Numbered from the stretch's first letter, positions 9,632 to 19,417 are shown. The stretch is 64,000 nt of DNA from an uncultured Alteromonadaceae bacterium (GCA_947494925.1 CANLWS010000003.1:124001-188000), one strand, 5' to 3'. Notes: generated by a model not told the origin, from the letters alone. Numbers and translations: made by a program.

Positions 9632-10885
9632 CTAAACATGTTTCCTAATCTGGCTGATCAGTACTACTGAGATTGCCACTAAAATAGTGAACACGATAAA
9701 GGCGTTTTGATAGCTACCATAAACATCGAAAATTTTGCCTGTCATCCAGATACCCAGACCACCGCCAAACGCGTCGAGGACTGTGATAGTGCCGAGTAAT
9801 TTACCTGAGGCCTTGAGACCAAAATTATTAATCGCGTTGAGTTGTAGCAAGGTGTAAAAGCCTCCCCACATAAATCCAATTACGGCAATGGCGAAAAAGA
9901 CTGTGCCTTGTCCTGCAAATAACATGGCAAACATGGCGAGTAACATCAGGCTTAAATTTGTGTATAACACGGCGCGGCCTTTGATTTTGTCCGCGATCAG
10001 ACCAAAGATAAACTTGCCAATCAGCGCTGGAATAAACAGGACGGATAAGCCCGTAGCTGCTGCCTGGATCCCAAACCCCAAATCCTGTAAATGCAATATC
10101 AGATTCGCCTGGAATCCCATAATGGTGTAAAACGTAAACATGGCAATAAAGGCAATGGACCAGAAGGATTTGGTACGTATTGCCTCCGAGTATTCCAACC
10201 CTTGTTGTGACACATCGGCTTGTTGTTCATCAGCTGAAGAATCAGCTCCGTAAGGCTTCAGCCCCATATCGGCTGGACGATTGCGAACAAGAAACAGTGC
10301 CAGTAGTAACAATCCGGCTGGGATTACTGAGGCTATCTGAAAGCCTTCGCGCCAATCCATACCTCCTGCCACCCAGCTTCCAAACAAAGGGGCTAGAATA
10401 GCTCCACCTAAAGAGGTGCCTACAACAGCAATACCAATGGCTGTCCCGCGGCGTTTTAAAAACCAGTTTGAAACTAATATTACGGCAACATTCAGACCAC
10501 AAGTCAGCAGCACTATGGCAAAAAATGCATGAATAAAATACAAGTGAGATAGTTGAGTGATTTCGCCATAGGCATAGAAGGACCCTGCTAAAACAACTGA
10601 ACCGAAGATGATCAGTGGCTTAACACCAAACTTATCGATAAATATGCCAACAAAAGGTGCCAGAATTCCGGTTATCCCAAGGGTAACGAAGCCTCTGAAT
10701 TTCAAATCATCCCGTGACCAATCACTAAACTCTTTGAGGATTTCACTATCAAAAGCGGTAATTCCGGTTATCACCATACCGTTTGACACCAGTAGGCAAC
10801 ACATGGCAATAAACATGATTGTCCAATGCATGGTGTGGCCAGTTTGGGCTTGGGTATTATTTTCCACGGTAGACTGGGACGACAT
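9632..10885 (-). CDS. MFS transporter, monocarboxylate / oxalate-formate antiporter-like
   Basis: A 417-residue protein with about 12 hydrophobic helices typical of the major facilitator superfamily. The loop 2-3 signature appears as GIFIDKFGVKP, and an equivalent in the second half reads GLIADKIKGRA. It most resembles the oxalate/formate antiporter and monocarboxylate-carrier branch, so it is likely to move a small organic acid across the inner membrane. It lies downstream of a YciI-like gene and a GntR regulator on the same strand, opposite a PrpD/PrpD/CoA-ligase/amidase operon. The natural inference is that it imports the substrate or exports a product of that pathway. Confidence 0.88.
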   Translation of the reverse strand: MSSQSTVENNTQAQTGHTMHWTIMFIAMCCLLVSNGMVITGITAFDSEILKEFSDWSRDDLKFRGFVTLGITGILAPFVGIFIDKFGVKPLIIFGSVVLAGSFYAYGEITQLSHLYFIHAFFAIVLLTCGLNVAVILVSNWFLKRRGTAIGIAVVGTSLGGAILAPLFGSWVAGGMDWREGFQIASVIPAGLLLLALFLVRNRPADMGLKPYGADSSADEQQADVSQQGLEYSEAIRTKSFWSIAFIAMFTFYTIMGFQANLILHLQDLGFGIQAAATGLSVLFIPALIGKFIFGLIADKIKGRAVLYTNLSLMLLAMFAMLFAGQGTVFFAIAVIGFMWGGFYTLLQLNAINNFGLKASGKLLGTITVLDAFGGGLGIWMTGKIFDVYGSYQNAFIVFTILVAISVVLISQIRKHV

Positions 10886-10934
10886 GGGAACTCCTAATTA
10901 GTAATCGATAGTGTCAACATGGAACACCTGATAT

Positions 10935-11246
10935 TCATTTCGAACCTGGCCAATTCTTTCCATCAACCCAGGTTCCTGCGTATGCATTAAATTCATTTAT
11001 TTCAACAGTTTGCCAAATATCAGCCTGATAGTAGGGATCTGTTTTAAGCCGCTTGTGTGCATTGTCCAGATCAACTGCTTCCAACACATAGAGCGACCCT
11101 ACAATTTGTCCGTTCTCTCGCAAGGGCCCTGCTACCCTTATAAGCGCCAAATTGTCTTCAACCCAACTGAGATGAGCACTGAGATACCTGTCTCGTAACT
11201 TCTGAGAATCAGGTTTTTTGTCATAACAGTAAAAACTCACCAACAT
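10935..11246 (-). CDS. YciI-like small protein
   Basis: A 103-residue protein with the YciI fold pattern: a dimeric ferredoxin-like barrel starting MLVSFYCYDKK, a mid-protein AGPLRENGQIVGSLYVLEA and the DPY segment (KTDPYYQAD) before WQTVEI. YciI-related proteins are small, often sit in catabolic operons and may act on ring-opened or dicarboxylic intermediates, but activities are rarely proven. It lies 11 bp after the GntR regulator gene and 49 bp before the MFS gene, so all three probably form one transcript. Confidence 0.8.
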   Translation of the reverse strand: MLVSFYCYDKKPDSQKLRDRYLSAHLSWVEDNLALIRVAGPLRENGQIVGSLYVLEAVDLDNAHKRLKTDPYYQADIWQTVEINEFNAYAGTWVDGKNWPGSK

Positions 11247-11257
11247 AAGTGAACCTT

Positions 11258-12013
11258 CTAACTATCCGGGTAAAGCACAGAGGAATGGCTGAATCGTTTG
11301 GCTGGATAGATGCTTTGCGCCACCAAAATCAGATCTTTTAACTCTTTATCAAAATAGCGCCTGGTAATTTTCATGGCCGCCGAGTTTGCCTCTGCACCTA
11401 ATTGTTCAGCTAAACCTGCTGGCAGTAAGCACGCTTCTATTTGCTGCTCTATTTTGCCGATATTATTGCTATCCAGTGCTTTCACAACGGCGTAAATGGC
11501 AGTGTCTTTGTCTTTGAATAACTCATCTACAGAGTCCATATGCTGTGGACGATAAATATTTGAATAGCTGATGGGTTTTTTGTCGTGAGGTTCGATCCTG
11601 ATGCCACCCACATGAATGCAATCAGTGCCTGTTTCAACGTCAAGTAACTCTGCAAGATCCGCATCCAATTGAATCATGTCAGAAATCCGTATATCAAAAC
11701 GGGTTCGCTTGCCAAAAAGAAGTAAATCATTGATTGAATTAATAAACTCATTGATTTGTTCTGGCATTGAGGTGCGTTTTACCTGTGTGCCAGAGCCCTG
11801 CCTTCTTTCAACCAAACCCGTTTTTTCGACGTAACGTAGTGCTTCTCTTGCAGTATGACGACTTATTTTATACGCCGTACACAGTTGCTTCTCGGTGGGA
11901 AGCAAACTATCAATTTCGTGTTTGCCAGCTAGAATTTGACCGATAAGTTTCTCGCCAATACGCTGGTATTTGGGCATAGACTTGTTTTTTAGAGATGATT
12001 TGATTTTCGTCAT
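11258..12013 (-). CDS. GntR-family (HutC/UTRA) transcriptional regulator
   Basis: A 251-residue regulator. Residues about 15-80 form the winged helix-turn-helix of the GntR family (LPTEKQLCTAYKISRHTARE, then a wing with RRQGSGTQV). The C-terminal 150 residues match the UTRA ligand-binding fold of the HutC subfamily, which binds small metabolites. It is transcribed away from the PrpD operon with only 47 bp between the two starts, so it most likely controls both directions, usually as a repressor relieved by the pathway substrate. That regulation is inferred from layout. Confidence 0.92.
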   Translation of the reverse strand: MTKIKSSLKNKSMPKYQRIGEKLIGQILAGKHEIDSLLPTEKQLCTAYKISRHTAREALRYVEKTGLVERRQGSGTQVKRTSMPEQINEFINSINDLLLFGKRTRFDIRISDMIQLDADLAELLDVETGTDCIHVGGIRIEPHDKKPISYSNIYRPQHMDSVDELFKDKDTAIYAVVKALDSNNIGKIEQQIEACLLPAGLAEQLGAEANSAAMKITRRYFDKELKDLILVAQSIYPAKRFSHSSVLYPDS

Positions 12014-12060
12014 TTAATCTAATTGTTCTCTCGTATCTTAATCAAACAGCTGATATAAAT

Positions 12061-13461
12061 ATGTCCGGACAAATTCTAGAGTATAGGAATTCAAATAATT
12101 TGCCAATGGAACTTTCACTCACCAGACAGCTGCTAATTGACATTGAGCAATCCCGGATCGTTCAAGCGGACAGGGAGAGAGCTTCCTTACATGTTATTGA
12201 TTGGATCGGCTGTGCCGCGCTAGGAGCAAAGTCCAGGGCCGGGAAGGTTTATGCGGCTTTGCTTGAAGCTTCACCAATGGGATCCTGCACAGGTATTCTA
12301 GCCGTTAAATCTGATTGGCAGAATGTTGTCCAATATAACGGTGCCTTGGGGAATGTGCTGGAGATGGATGATATTCATCGCAGTTCAATTCTGCATCCCG
12401 GACCCGTTGTTATCCCTGCCGCACTGGCGATAGCGGAATACAGTGAATGCTCAGCTGAATGTTTTCTGGATGCAATCATAAAAGGCTATGAAGTGACCAT
12501 CCGGATCGGGCAGGCAATCGGACGTAGTCATTATCAATATTTTCATAACACTTCGACCTGCGCCGCTTTTGGCGCGGCTATGGCTGCTGCACATATTCTC
12601 GATTTAAACCTGGAGCAGAGTTTGTCAGCTTTGGGTAATGCAGGCAGCCGGACAGGGGGCTTTTGGCAGATGCGTAATGAATCCGTTATGAGCAAACAGT
12701 GGCATAACGCCGAAGCGGCCAGAAGCGGAGCAATGGCGGCATTTATGGCTGAAAAAGGATTGACGGGACCAGAATTTATTCTTGAAGGGCCACAAGGGTT
12801 GTTCAATGCAACATCACAAGATGCAATCCCGCAATTAGTGGTACAGCAGTGCGAAAACTGGCAAATTTATGGAGTTAGTTTCAAACCCTGGCCTGCATGT
12901 CGTCACGCCCATCCAGCCATTGATGTGTTGCAAGACCTGATAGCGATTAACGGTCTTGAACCTCAGAAAATCACTGAAATAGAGCTTGCCACATACTCTG
13001 ACGCATTATTGTTTTGTGATAAACCTAATCCGACGACTGAACTCGAAGCTAAATTCAGTATTCAACATGCATTAGCAGCAGTTTTATGTTGGGGAGAGCC
13101 ACAGCTTGCCCATTATCAGATTGATGTGTTGGATCACCCAGATTTGGTTGAGAAAAGAAGCATGGTCACTCTTATTCCAAATGAAAGAATGGAAAGCAAC
13201 TATCCTAACCACTACGGCGCACGCTGCACAGTAACCTTGGATTCCGGTGAATCGATGAGTCTGGAACACCTTGACACCCTTGGAGATCCCGAGCGGCCGT
13301 TGAGCAGAGCGCGAGCAACTGAAAAAGCTCGATTATTGATGACTGAGGCGGGTATGAAGGTAGCCAATATTGAGTCAGTGCTGACGGGGGAATGGCTCGA
13401 CGCGGAAAATGTGCGCACGTTAACTGGTCTGCTAGGCAAACAGGATGATGATTATTCATGA
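12061..13461 (+). CDS. MmgE/PrpD family protein (first copy)
   Basis: A 466-residue MmgE/PrpD protein. Members include 2-methylcitrate dehydratase, cis-aconitate decarboxylase and iminodisuccinate epimerase, so it probably acts on a di- or tricarboxylic acid. Family marks are NVLEMDDIHRSSILHPG near residue 100, FKPWPACRHAHPAID near 278 and AKFSIQHALAAVL near 325. Length and domain order (large helical domain, then small alpha/beta lid) are normal. The ATG at 12061 is followed by another in-frame ATG at 12106 that could be the real start. It overlaps the next PrpD gene by four bases (ATGA), a sign of translational coupling. Confidence 0.88.
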   Translation: MSGQILEYRNSNNLPMELSLTRQLLIDIEQSRIVQADRERASLHVIDWIGCAALGAKSRAGKVYAALLEASPMGSCTGILAVKSDWQNVVQYNGALGNVLEMDDIHRSSILHPGPVVIPAALAIAEYSECSAECFLDAIIKGYEVTIRIGQAIGRSHYQYFHNTSTCAAFGAAMAAAHILDLNLEQSLSALGNAGSRTGGFWQMRNESVMSKQWHNAEAARSGAMAAFMAEKGLTGPEFILEGPQGLFNATSQDAIPQLVVQQCENWQIYGVSFKPWPACRHAHPAIDVLQDLIAINGLEPQKITEIELATYSDALLFCDKPNPTTELEAKFSIQHALAAVLCWGEPQLAHYQIDVLDHPDLVEKRSMVTLIPNERMESNYPNHYGARCTVTLDSGESMSLEHLDTLGDPERPLSRARATEKARLLMTEAGMKVANIESVLTGEWLDAENVRTLTGLLGKQDDDYS

Positions 13462-14831
13462 ACGCCATCGATAAGTTAATTCAACACATCACCCAAACCC
13501 GCTATCAGGATCTACCAGACAGTACTTTGTCAGCGGTTAAAACCTTTGTATTGGATTCCGTTGGGGTGGGGTTATCCGGCTCCCGCGTGCCTTATGTAAA
13601 ACAGGTAAAGCAGGCAGCTTCTGAATGGGGCGCTGACCAGCAGGCGCAGGTTTGGACCTCTGGCGAATGGGTCAGTGCTTCAACTGCCGCTTTTATCAAT
13701 GGTTATCAGATCCACAATCAGGAATGGGACTGCGTACATGAACCCGCTGTCGTGCATCCCATGGCCGTTATCCTATCTGCCCTCGTTGCCTATGCGCAGA
13801 AATACAATTTGTCTGGTAAACAAGTCATGCTTGGCGTTGCCGTGGCGGTAGATGTTGCCACGCTTATAGGGGAAAGTGCCACTTCCGGGTTGAAGTTTTT
13901 CCGCCCTTCCATCTGTGGATGTCTTGGTGCCACTGCTGGTATGTGCGCGATGCAGACATTTTCTGCGGCAAAGACTGCCAACGCGCTTGGCATTGCGTAT
14001 AGCCAGATTAGCGGGACGATGCAAGCCCACGTGGAAGGTTCACCCATGTTGGCGCTTCAGATCGGCTTAAACGCACAAGCCGCCATCCGCGCGATAGATT
14101 TGGCCGAAGCAGGATTTGATGGCCCCAAAGATATACTCGAAGGTCCATACGGTTATTTTGCTAATTTTGAGGATAGCTACGACATTAATATTCTCACTAC
14201 AAAATTGGGTAAAGGTTATCAAATAGAGCAGGTCAGCCATAAACCCTTTCCTACCGGCCGCGCAGGTCACGGCACAGCGGACGGATTATTGATCTTACAA
14301 AATACACATGGTTTTAAGGCGCAAGATGTTGCCATAATCAAAGTCCGGGCAACCCCCTTGATCAATCGTTTGGTAGGCAGGCCAGTAAAGGACGATATGG
14401 ACGTAAGTTACGCAAAATTATGTAATGGATATATTGCTGCAACAGCTCTGTTAACCGGAAATGTAACGGTGGAAGATTTTGACTTAGCTTGTCTGCAGGA
14501 CCCAGAACGTTTGGCCTTGGCTCGGAAAGTCAGTACTGAGCTAAATGGCTGCTGTGACCCCAATGCACTCGCACCAGTGAATGTGACTGTTGAGTTGTAT
14601 AACAGCCAGACCTTGCAGATTGATTTGCCGGCTGTGTTGGGAAATCCACTCAGACCTATGAGTCGAGAAGCACAATTGGAAAAATTTCGAGCGGCCTGTC
14701 GCTCTGCAGTTGTGCCTTTCTCGGCGCCGCGAATCGACAAATTGATAAAAAGCATAGACGAATTGGAGCAAATCCAAAATATTAACCAGCTTGTTGAACT
14801 TATGGTAAATGATCCACAAAGGCCGAATTAA
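13458..14831 (+). CDS. MmgE/PrpD family protein (second copy)
   Basis: A 457-residue second MmgE/PrpD protein, clearly diverged from the first. It has the family N-terminal helical bundle with AFINGYQIHNQEWDCVHE (a variant of the usual DxxD/H segment near residue 85). The substrate-loop position reads HKPFPTGRAGHGTADG where many members have a KPYPACRxTHPAID-type sequence. The conserved Cys of that loop is thus Thr/Gly here, suggesting a different substrate or reaction from its neighbour. It overlaps the upstream gene by four bases and the downstream CoA ligase by one (TAATG). Two PrpD proteins in tandem may be successive enzymes or subunits. Confidence 0.87.
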   Translation: MNAIDKLIQHITQTRYQDLPDSTLSAVKTFVLDSVGVGLSGSRVPYVKQVKQAASEWGADQQAQVWTSGEWVSASTAAFINGYQIHNQEWDCVHEPAVVHPMAVILSALVAYAQKYNLSGKQVMLGVAVAVDVATLIGESATSGLKFFRPSICGCLGATAGMCAMQTFSAAKTANALGIAYSQISGTMQAHVEGSPMLALQIGLNAQAAIRAIDLAEAGFDGPKDILEGPYGYFANFEDSYDINILTTKLGKGYQIEQVSHKPFPTGRAGHGTADGLLILQNTHGFKAQDVAIIKVRATPLINRLVGRPVKDDMDVSYAKLCNGYIAATALLTGNVTVEDFDLACLQDPERLALARKVSTELNGCCDPNALAPVNVTVELYNSQTLQIDLPAVLGNPLRPMSREAQLEKFRAACRSAVVPFSAPRIDKLIKSIDELEQIQNINQLVELMVNDPQRPN

Positions 14832-16255
14832 TGAACCAACAGGCAGAAGCCAATTCAAGCTATCCGACTTACTTCGAAGCATTTGATTATCAGCAAATGC
14901 TGAAAGACTATCCACTGGGCGATAGTTTGCTATCAACTTTCCAGAGCATGAAACCTGAGCAACTGAAGACACTGCAAAATGAACGGTTTTTAAAAGTGGT
15001 TAAACGTGCCTGGGAAATTCCTTTTTATCAAAGGATCTGGGGTAATGCGGGAGTAAGCCCAGGCGATATAAATAGTCTTGCAGATATTGAAAAGCTGCCG
15101 TTGATTTCGAAGTCCGATATCATGGACAGTGTTGAGCAATATCCGCCTATCGGCGATTTTCATGGGTTGGATGACATCCCAATTGAACAAAGACCGCCTC
15201 TGGTTTTTCACACCACCAGTGGCACAACCGGCACGCCTCAACCTTTATTATTCGGGCCCAAAAGTCGTGAGATTCAATCTTTACTTGTGGCCCGTTCCTA
15301 TCGATTCATGGGCCTCAAGCCCGGTGCGATAATTCAGTCTTGTTACGGACACGGAATGATAAACGGCGGACACTATATTCGTGAAGCTGTGACTCATTAC
15401 ACAAATGCGATGTTCCTGTCAGCAGGAACAGGTGTTGAAACCCGTTCAGCTCAACAAGTCAATTTAATGAAAACCTTTGGTGTCAATGTCTTGGTGGGCT
15501 TTGTGGATTACATTAAACGCCTGGCCGATGTAGCAAAAGATGAAGGATTGAGGCCAGGCAAAGATATAAAAATAGACATGATTATTGGCCATCTGGGCAT
15601 GGAAAGCCGTGAGAGTATTGCCGAAACCTGGGGAAATCCGGAACTCTTTGATTGGTATGGGGTAGGCGATACCGGTACGATCGCGGCGGAAGGCCCTGAT
15701 CACCAAGGAATGCACGTGTGGGAAGATGCTCAGTACTTAGAAATTCTTGATCCCGATTCCAATCAACCCGTTGTCAGAGGCGAGGTGGGCAACATGGTGG
15801 TCACATGTCTGTATAAGGACGACGTTTATCCTATCATTCGATTTAACACTCATGACATTACTTGTGAAGAAGTAGGAGAAAACCCATCAGGAATGCCTTT
15901 TAAGCGCATCCGTGGATTTATGGGGCGTTCAGACAATATGGTGAAGTTGCGCGGCATTAATATTTATCCGCAAGGCGTGGGGCCAATGCTTGAAGAGCGT
16001 GAAGAATTTCTTGGTGAGTTTATCTGTAAAGCTATTCGTGATCAGAATGGACGCGACGATATGCTGGTAATGGTGGAGGTCAGCAGCGATGAGGGAAACA
16101 GGGAGACCTTACTCACCGAATACAAAGCCTTGCTGAAGCGCAAAATTGGCATCGAAGTACAGGTGGAGTTTAAGCGGGCAGGCGAACTCACCCCCTTAAC
16201 TCAGGTGGATGTGCGGCAAAAACCCATTCGTTTAATTGACGAGAGGTTTAAGTAA
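14831..16255 (+). CDS. PaaK-like AMP-forming acyl/aryl-CoA ligase
   Basis: A 474-residue adenylate-forming enzyme of the phenylacetate-CoA ligase family, which activates a carboxylic acid with ATP and CoA. The P-loop-like TTSGTTGTP is near residue 130. The YGVGDTG block replaces the usual YGLSE-type motif, and GRSDNMVKLRGINIYPQ near residue 375 is the hinge typical of PaaK. The size is normal. Its start overlaps the stop of the second PrpD gene. In context it should activate the acid produced or used by the PrpD proteins, which makes a degradative pathway more likely than a biosynthetic one. The acyl group is unknown. Confidence 0.88.
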   Translation: MNQQAEANSSYPTYFEAFDYQQMLKDYPLGDSLLSTFQSMKPEQLKTLQNERFLKVVKRAWEIPFYQRIWGNAGVSPGDINSLADIEKLPLISKSDIMDSVEQYPPIGDFHGLDDIPIEQRPPLVFHTTSGTTGTPQPLLFGPKSREIQSLLVARSYRFMGLKPGAIIQSCYGHGMINGGHYIREAVTHYTNAMFLSAGTGVETRSAQQVNLMKTFGVNVLVGFVDYIKRLADVAKDEGLRPGKDIKIDMIIGHLGMESRESIAETWGNPELFDWYGVGDTGTIAAEGPDHQGMHVWEDAQYLEILDPDSNQPVVRGEVGNMVVTCLYKDDVYPIIRFNTHDITCEEVGENPSGMPFKRIRGFMGRSDNMVKLRGINIYPQGVGPMLEEREEFLGEFICKAIRDQNGRDDMLVMVEVSSDEGNRETLLTEYKALLKRKIGIEVQVEFKRAGELTPLTQVDVRQKPIRLIDERFK

Positions 16256-16256
16256 C

Positions 16257-17624
16257 GTGCGCGCAGAGAACAGCATAAATCCAGACTTAATGGCCCTTGA
16301 CCTTAACAGCCAGTTGGAGATGATCCGCAAACGACAGGTGCTGCCGGAGGATGTGCTTTCTCAGCAACTTGCGTTGATTGATAAGTTTAATCCTCAATTG
16401 AACGCCTTTGTTTCGGTAACAAAAAGCCAATTGAAACCAGAAGCAAGCTCACCTTTATGTGGCTTAAGCGTTGCGCTGAAAGACAACATTGATGCACTGG
16501 GTTTTGCCACCACTGCGGGAATGCAAACGCGGTTGAACAGGGTTCCGGAATCTGATGCTTATGTTACCCAACTATTGCGGGATGCGGGGGCAACATTCAT
16601 TGGCAAACTCAATATGCACGAAGGAGCGTTGGGCGCAACCAATGACAACCCATATTTTGGACCTTGTCATAACCCCTATCAGCATGGGCTCACACCGGGA
16701 GGTTCATCTGGTGGCTCGGCCGTTGCAGTAGCGACTGGGATGTGTTCAGTGGCTTTGGGTACAGATACCATGGGCTCGGTAAGAATTCCTGCATCATATT
16801 GTGGCATTTTCGGATTAAAGCCCAGCCGGGGCGCTGTTAGCAATCGTGGTACTGTGGCCTGTAGCCGGGTGATGGACAATATTGGCCCAATGACTCGTTC
16901 TGCCAAAGACCTCTCCACAATATTTAGCTTGATTGGCAAGTATGATGAGCAGAGTGCTGAGTCTGTCGATTACAACTTCAAAAGTGCCGCCGAAATCCCT
17001 GAACAACCAATATTGCTGGTACCTGATGATTTGTTCGCTTTAGGGGTTGATAATGACATAATCAACGATTTTGAACGCAATGTGGATACATTTCGCCAAA
17101 TGGGATGTGTTGTAAAACACTTTGATTTCAGTGGTTACGATTTTGCTTCCGCGAGACGAGCAGGGTTGTTGATATGTGAAGCTGACATGCGCGCTGAACA
17201 TTATCAGGACTGGCAAACACAACCAGATAAGTTTTCACCCTATCTCAAATCAATGTTGGGGTTTGTCGATAAAAAGTCACCGATAGATTTGATGCACGCT
17301 GAACGGGTATTGGAAAAAGCCATCGAATTTTCCCGTGTGTTGTTTTCTAAAGGGCACTTTTTGTTGATGCCAACTGCGCCACAAAGGGCTTTTTCCTTTG
17401 GACAAGCAGTACCGGCAAATCAGGCGGATCTCACTAGCTTTGCCAATCAGGCGGGTTTGGCGGCGGTTTCCATGCCAATGCTCACTGAGCATCAGTTACC
17501 AACTGGTATGCAGTTGGTTGGCAGGGCAGGCTGTGAATACCAACTGCTGGAGTTGACTGAACGATGGCAGCAAATGTCAGGATTTGTTTTTCAATTACCG
17601 GACACCATCAGGGATAACATCTAG
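16257..17624 (+). CDS. Amidase signature enzyme
   Basis: A protein of about 455 residues of the amidase signature family, which hydrolyses C-N amide bonds. The Ser-cisSer-Lys triad is intact: Lys in VALKDNID, the cis-Ser in TPGGSSGGSA and the nucleophile Ser in GTDTMGSVRIPA. I place the start at GTG 16257, ten bases after GAGAGG and just past the CoA-ligase stop. A TTG at 16236 would overlap that gene by 20 bases without a better ribosome site. It is the last gene of the PrpD operon, so the growth substrate of this locus may be an amide or carbamoyl compound. Confidence 0.9.
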   Translation: MRAENSINPDLMALDLNSQLEMIRKRQVLPEDVLSQQLALIDKFNPQLNAFVSVTKSQLKPEASSPLCGLSVALKDNIDALGFATTAGMQTRLNRVPESDAYVTQLLRDAGATFIGKLNMHEGALGATNDNPYFGPCHNPYQHGLTPGGSSGGSAVAVATGMCSVALGTDTMGSVRIPASYCGIFGLKPSRGAVSNRGTVACSRVMDNIGPMTRSAKDLSTIFSLIGKYDEQSAESVDYNFKSAAEIPEQPILLVPDDLFALGVDNDIINDFERNVDTFRQMGCVVKHFDFSGYDFASARRAGLLICEADMRAEHYQDWQTQPDKFSPYLKSMLGFVDKKSPIDLMHAERVLEKAIEFSRVLFSKGHFLLMPTAPQRAFSFGQAVPANQADLTSFANQAGLAAVSMPMLTEHQLPTGMQLVGRAGCEYQLLELTERWQQMSGFVFQLPDTIRDNI

Positions 17625-17741
17625 CTTAACTCACCCGCAGTTCAATGTAATATTTGGCGAGTTTTAAACGATTCTTGGCCAATATTGTCGTTTCCTTGTT
17701 GTTATAGTTGATCTGAACATTAACCTGGGAGATACGAAGCG

Positions 17742-18377
17742 ATGCAACTGGTAATCGGTAACAAAAACTACTCTTCATGGTCCATGCGGGCCTGGCTTCT
17801 TTTAAGGTTTCTGGACATACCTTTCGAAGAGACAAATGTGGACCTATATGTGCCTGGCACCAGGGAGAAAGTGAAGGCCTTGGGCGGCGAAACGGGTCTG
17901 GTCCCAATGCTTAAAGAGGATGGTTTTTGTGTCTGGGATACGTTTGCCATTGCTGAATACCTGTATGAACGCTACCCACAAATCTGGCCATCAGATCCAC
18001 ATTCACGCGCAAGAGCCCGTAGTGTTTGTGCTGAAATGAGTTCTGGTCTGAGCGCATTACGTAATGCTATGCCAGTGAATATTCGTCTGCGCAAAGAGGC
18101 CAAAAAATGGCCGGCAGATGTGCAGGCTGACGTCGAACGCGTCTCTGAAATTTGGCGAAATTGTGCCAATCAATATCCAGGCCCCTGGTTATTCGGTGAC
18201 TTCTGCGCAGCGGATATCTTTTTTGCGCCAGTGGCAACACGCTTTCAAACCTATTCTGTGGCTCTGGATGAGGCCAGCAAAAACTATCAGCAGGTCATCC
18301 TTGCTCACTCACTTGTTCAGGAATGGATTGAAATGAGCAAAGATGATTCATCTCGCATAGATAACTTCGAACATTGA
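17742..18377 (+). CDS. Glutathione S-transferase family protein
   Basis: A 211-residue GST. The thioredoxin-like N-domain starts MQLVIGNKNYSSWSMRAW, where a Ser around residue 11-14 is the likely glutathione-activating residue. GLVPML supplies the cis-Pro loop, and WDTFAIAEYLYERYP is the usual Ser/Thr-Ile-Ala helix. A helical C-domain follows. It conjugates or isomerises with glutathione in the cytosol; the substrate is unknown. It is a single-gene unit starting 117 bp after the amidase and ending in a shared terminator with the convergent M14 gene. Confidence 0.88.
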   Translation: MQLVIGNKNYSSWSMRAWLLLRFLDIPFEETNVDLYVPGTREKVKALGGETGLVPMLKEDGFCVWDTFAIAEYLYERYPQIWPSDPHSRARARSVCAEMSSGLSALRNAMPVNIRLRKEAKKWPADVQADVERVSEIWRNCANQYPGPWLFGDFCAADIFFAPVATRFQTYSVALDEASKNYQQVILAHSLVQEWIEMSKDDSSRIDNFEH

Positions 18378-18379
18378 GA

Positions 18380-18407
18380 TAAAAGCGCGAATTCCCGCGC
18401 TTATTAT
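18380..18407. terminator. Bidirectional terminator between GST and M14 genes
   Basis: Stem AAGCGCG / CGCGCTT with a short AATTCC loop, flanked by A-run on one side and TTATTATT on the other. It lies between two convergent stop codons and can serve both. Confidence 0.7.
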
Positions 18408-19315
18408 TGTCTTAGCATAAAATCCAGACCGCCAGTAATTGCAGCAACCTGCGCAATAATGCAGTTCTCATCATCCACGAGAGGGCTGTCGGGATACACT
18501 TCTGTGGTTGTCACGTATTTTGCGTTGGTCATTCCGCCACACAACCCTAATGACTTTTTGGCATAATTGATTACGCCTAACTGTTCCAATGGTGCACCAA
18601 TGAGCATGCCGTTATCGTCTGCTGGCGCGATATGTGTGACTGCAGCTACTGACTCAATTACAGCTTTTTGAAAATCCGGGGTAGGGTTCTCTGTATCTCC
18701 CACAGCATAAAACCCATCAGGAATATTCCAGACAGATTGCTCAATCCCATCCCGCGCTCCCAGTGCAGGTCTGAATTCTGAGTTATCGGTATCAGTAGTT
18801 TCATGTAAATCAAAGTGGGCGACGAAATCCGCTTCCATCGATTCAAGATAGCGCATTAACAAGGCGGGTTCGGGGGCAGGTGAATTGGCCACAAACGAGC
18901 GATTTGGATCAATGGCAGCAGGATTCCAGCGATTTATAGTTTCGTATCCCCAAGGGCTGACGCAAGGCACAATCAGAAAATTAAATTCATCCATGTAGCG
19001 ACGCGCGGCTTCTTGGACGAATCGTATTGCACCCTGTACACCAGAGGTTTCATATCCATGCACACCACCGGTAACCAAAACCACATCTTTGTCCGACTGC
19101 CAGTTCAATGACTTCAATATATATAGAGGGTAACGAGATTCGTCATAAGGTAGTGCACCATACTGAATGAGCTCAAAATGATTGTCCAGTCCCTGGAGTT
19201 TCGCCAGAACCTCATCTTTGTATTGACGCTTCACGCTTTGGTTCGCAAGCCATTGTACTTTGTGTTCTTCATTCCAGGGTTGCCCCGGAGTGCCTATCGG
19301 ATAAGTTGAGCTCAT
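18404..19315 (-). CDS. M14-family zinc carboxypeptidase-like protein
   Basis: A 303-residue member of the M14 peptidase / succinylglutamate-desuccinylase clan. The zinc ligands appear as HGYE (His86, Glu89) in VTGGVHGYETSG and a later His in FDLHETTD. The arginine-type substrate contact region is DPNRSF near residue 135. There is no signal peptide, so it should be cytoplasmic, unlike secreted digestive carboxypeptidases. The likely reaction is removal of an acyl or amino acid group from a peptide or N-acyl amino acid. The gene is alone on its strand, divergent from creA. Confidence 0.85.
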   Translation of the reverse strand: MSSTYPIGTPGQPWNEEHKVQWLANQSVKRQYKDEVLAKLQGLDNHFELIQYGALPYDESRYPLYILKSLNWQSDKDVVLVTGGVHGYETSGVQGAIRFVQEAARRYMDEFNFLIVPCVSPWGYETINRWNPAAIDPNRSFVANSPAPEPALLMRYLESMEADFVAHFDLHETTDTDNSEFRPALGARDGIEQSVWNIPDGFYAVGDTENPTPDFQKAVIESVAAVTHIAPADDNGMLIGAPLEQLGVINYAKKSLGLCGGMTNAKYVTTTEVYPDSPLVDDENCIIAQVAAITGGLDFMLRQ

Positions 19316-19417
19316 AGAATTCCTAAAATTTTTATTGTTTGTGAGCAGGGTAAGTCGTTATTGTATCAACCATTGCTAAAAAATGATTTACTCAGATCAA
19401 AGGATGGGGGAATACCA

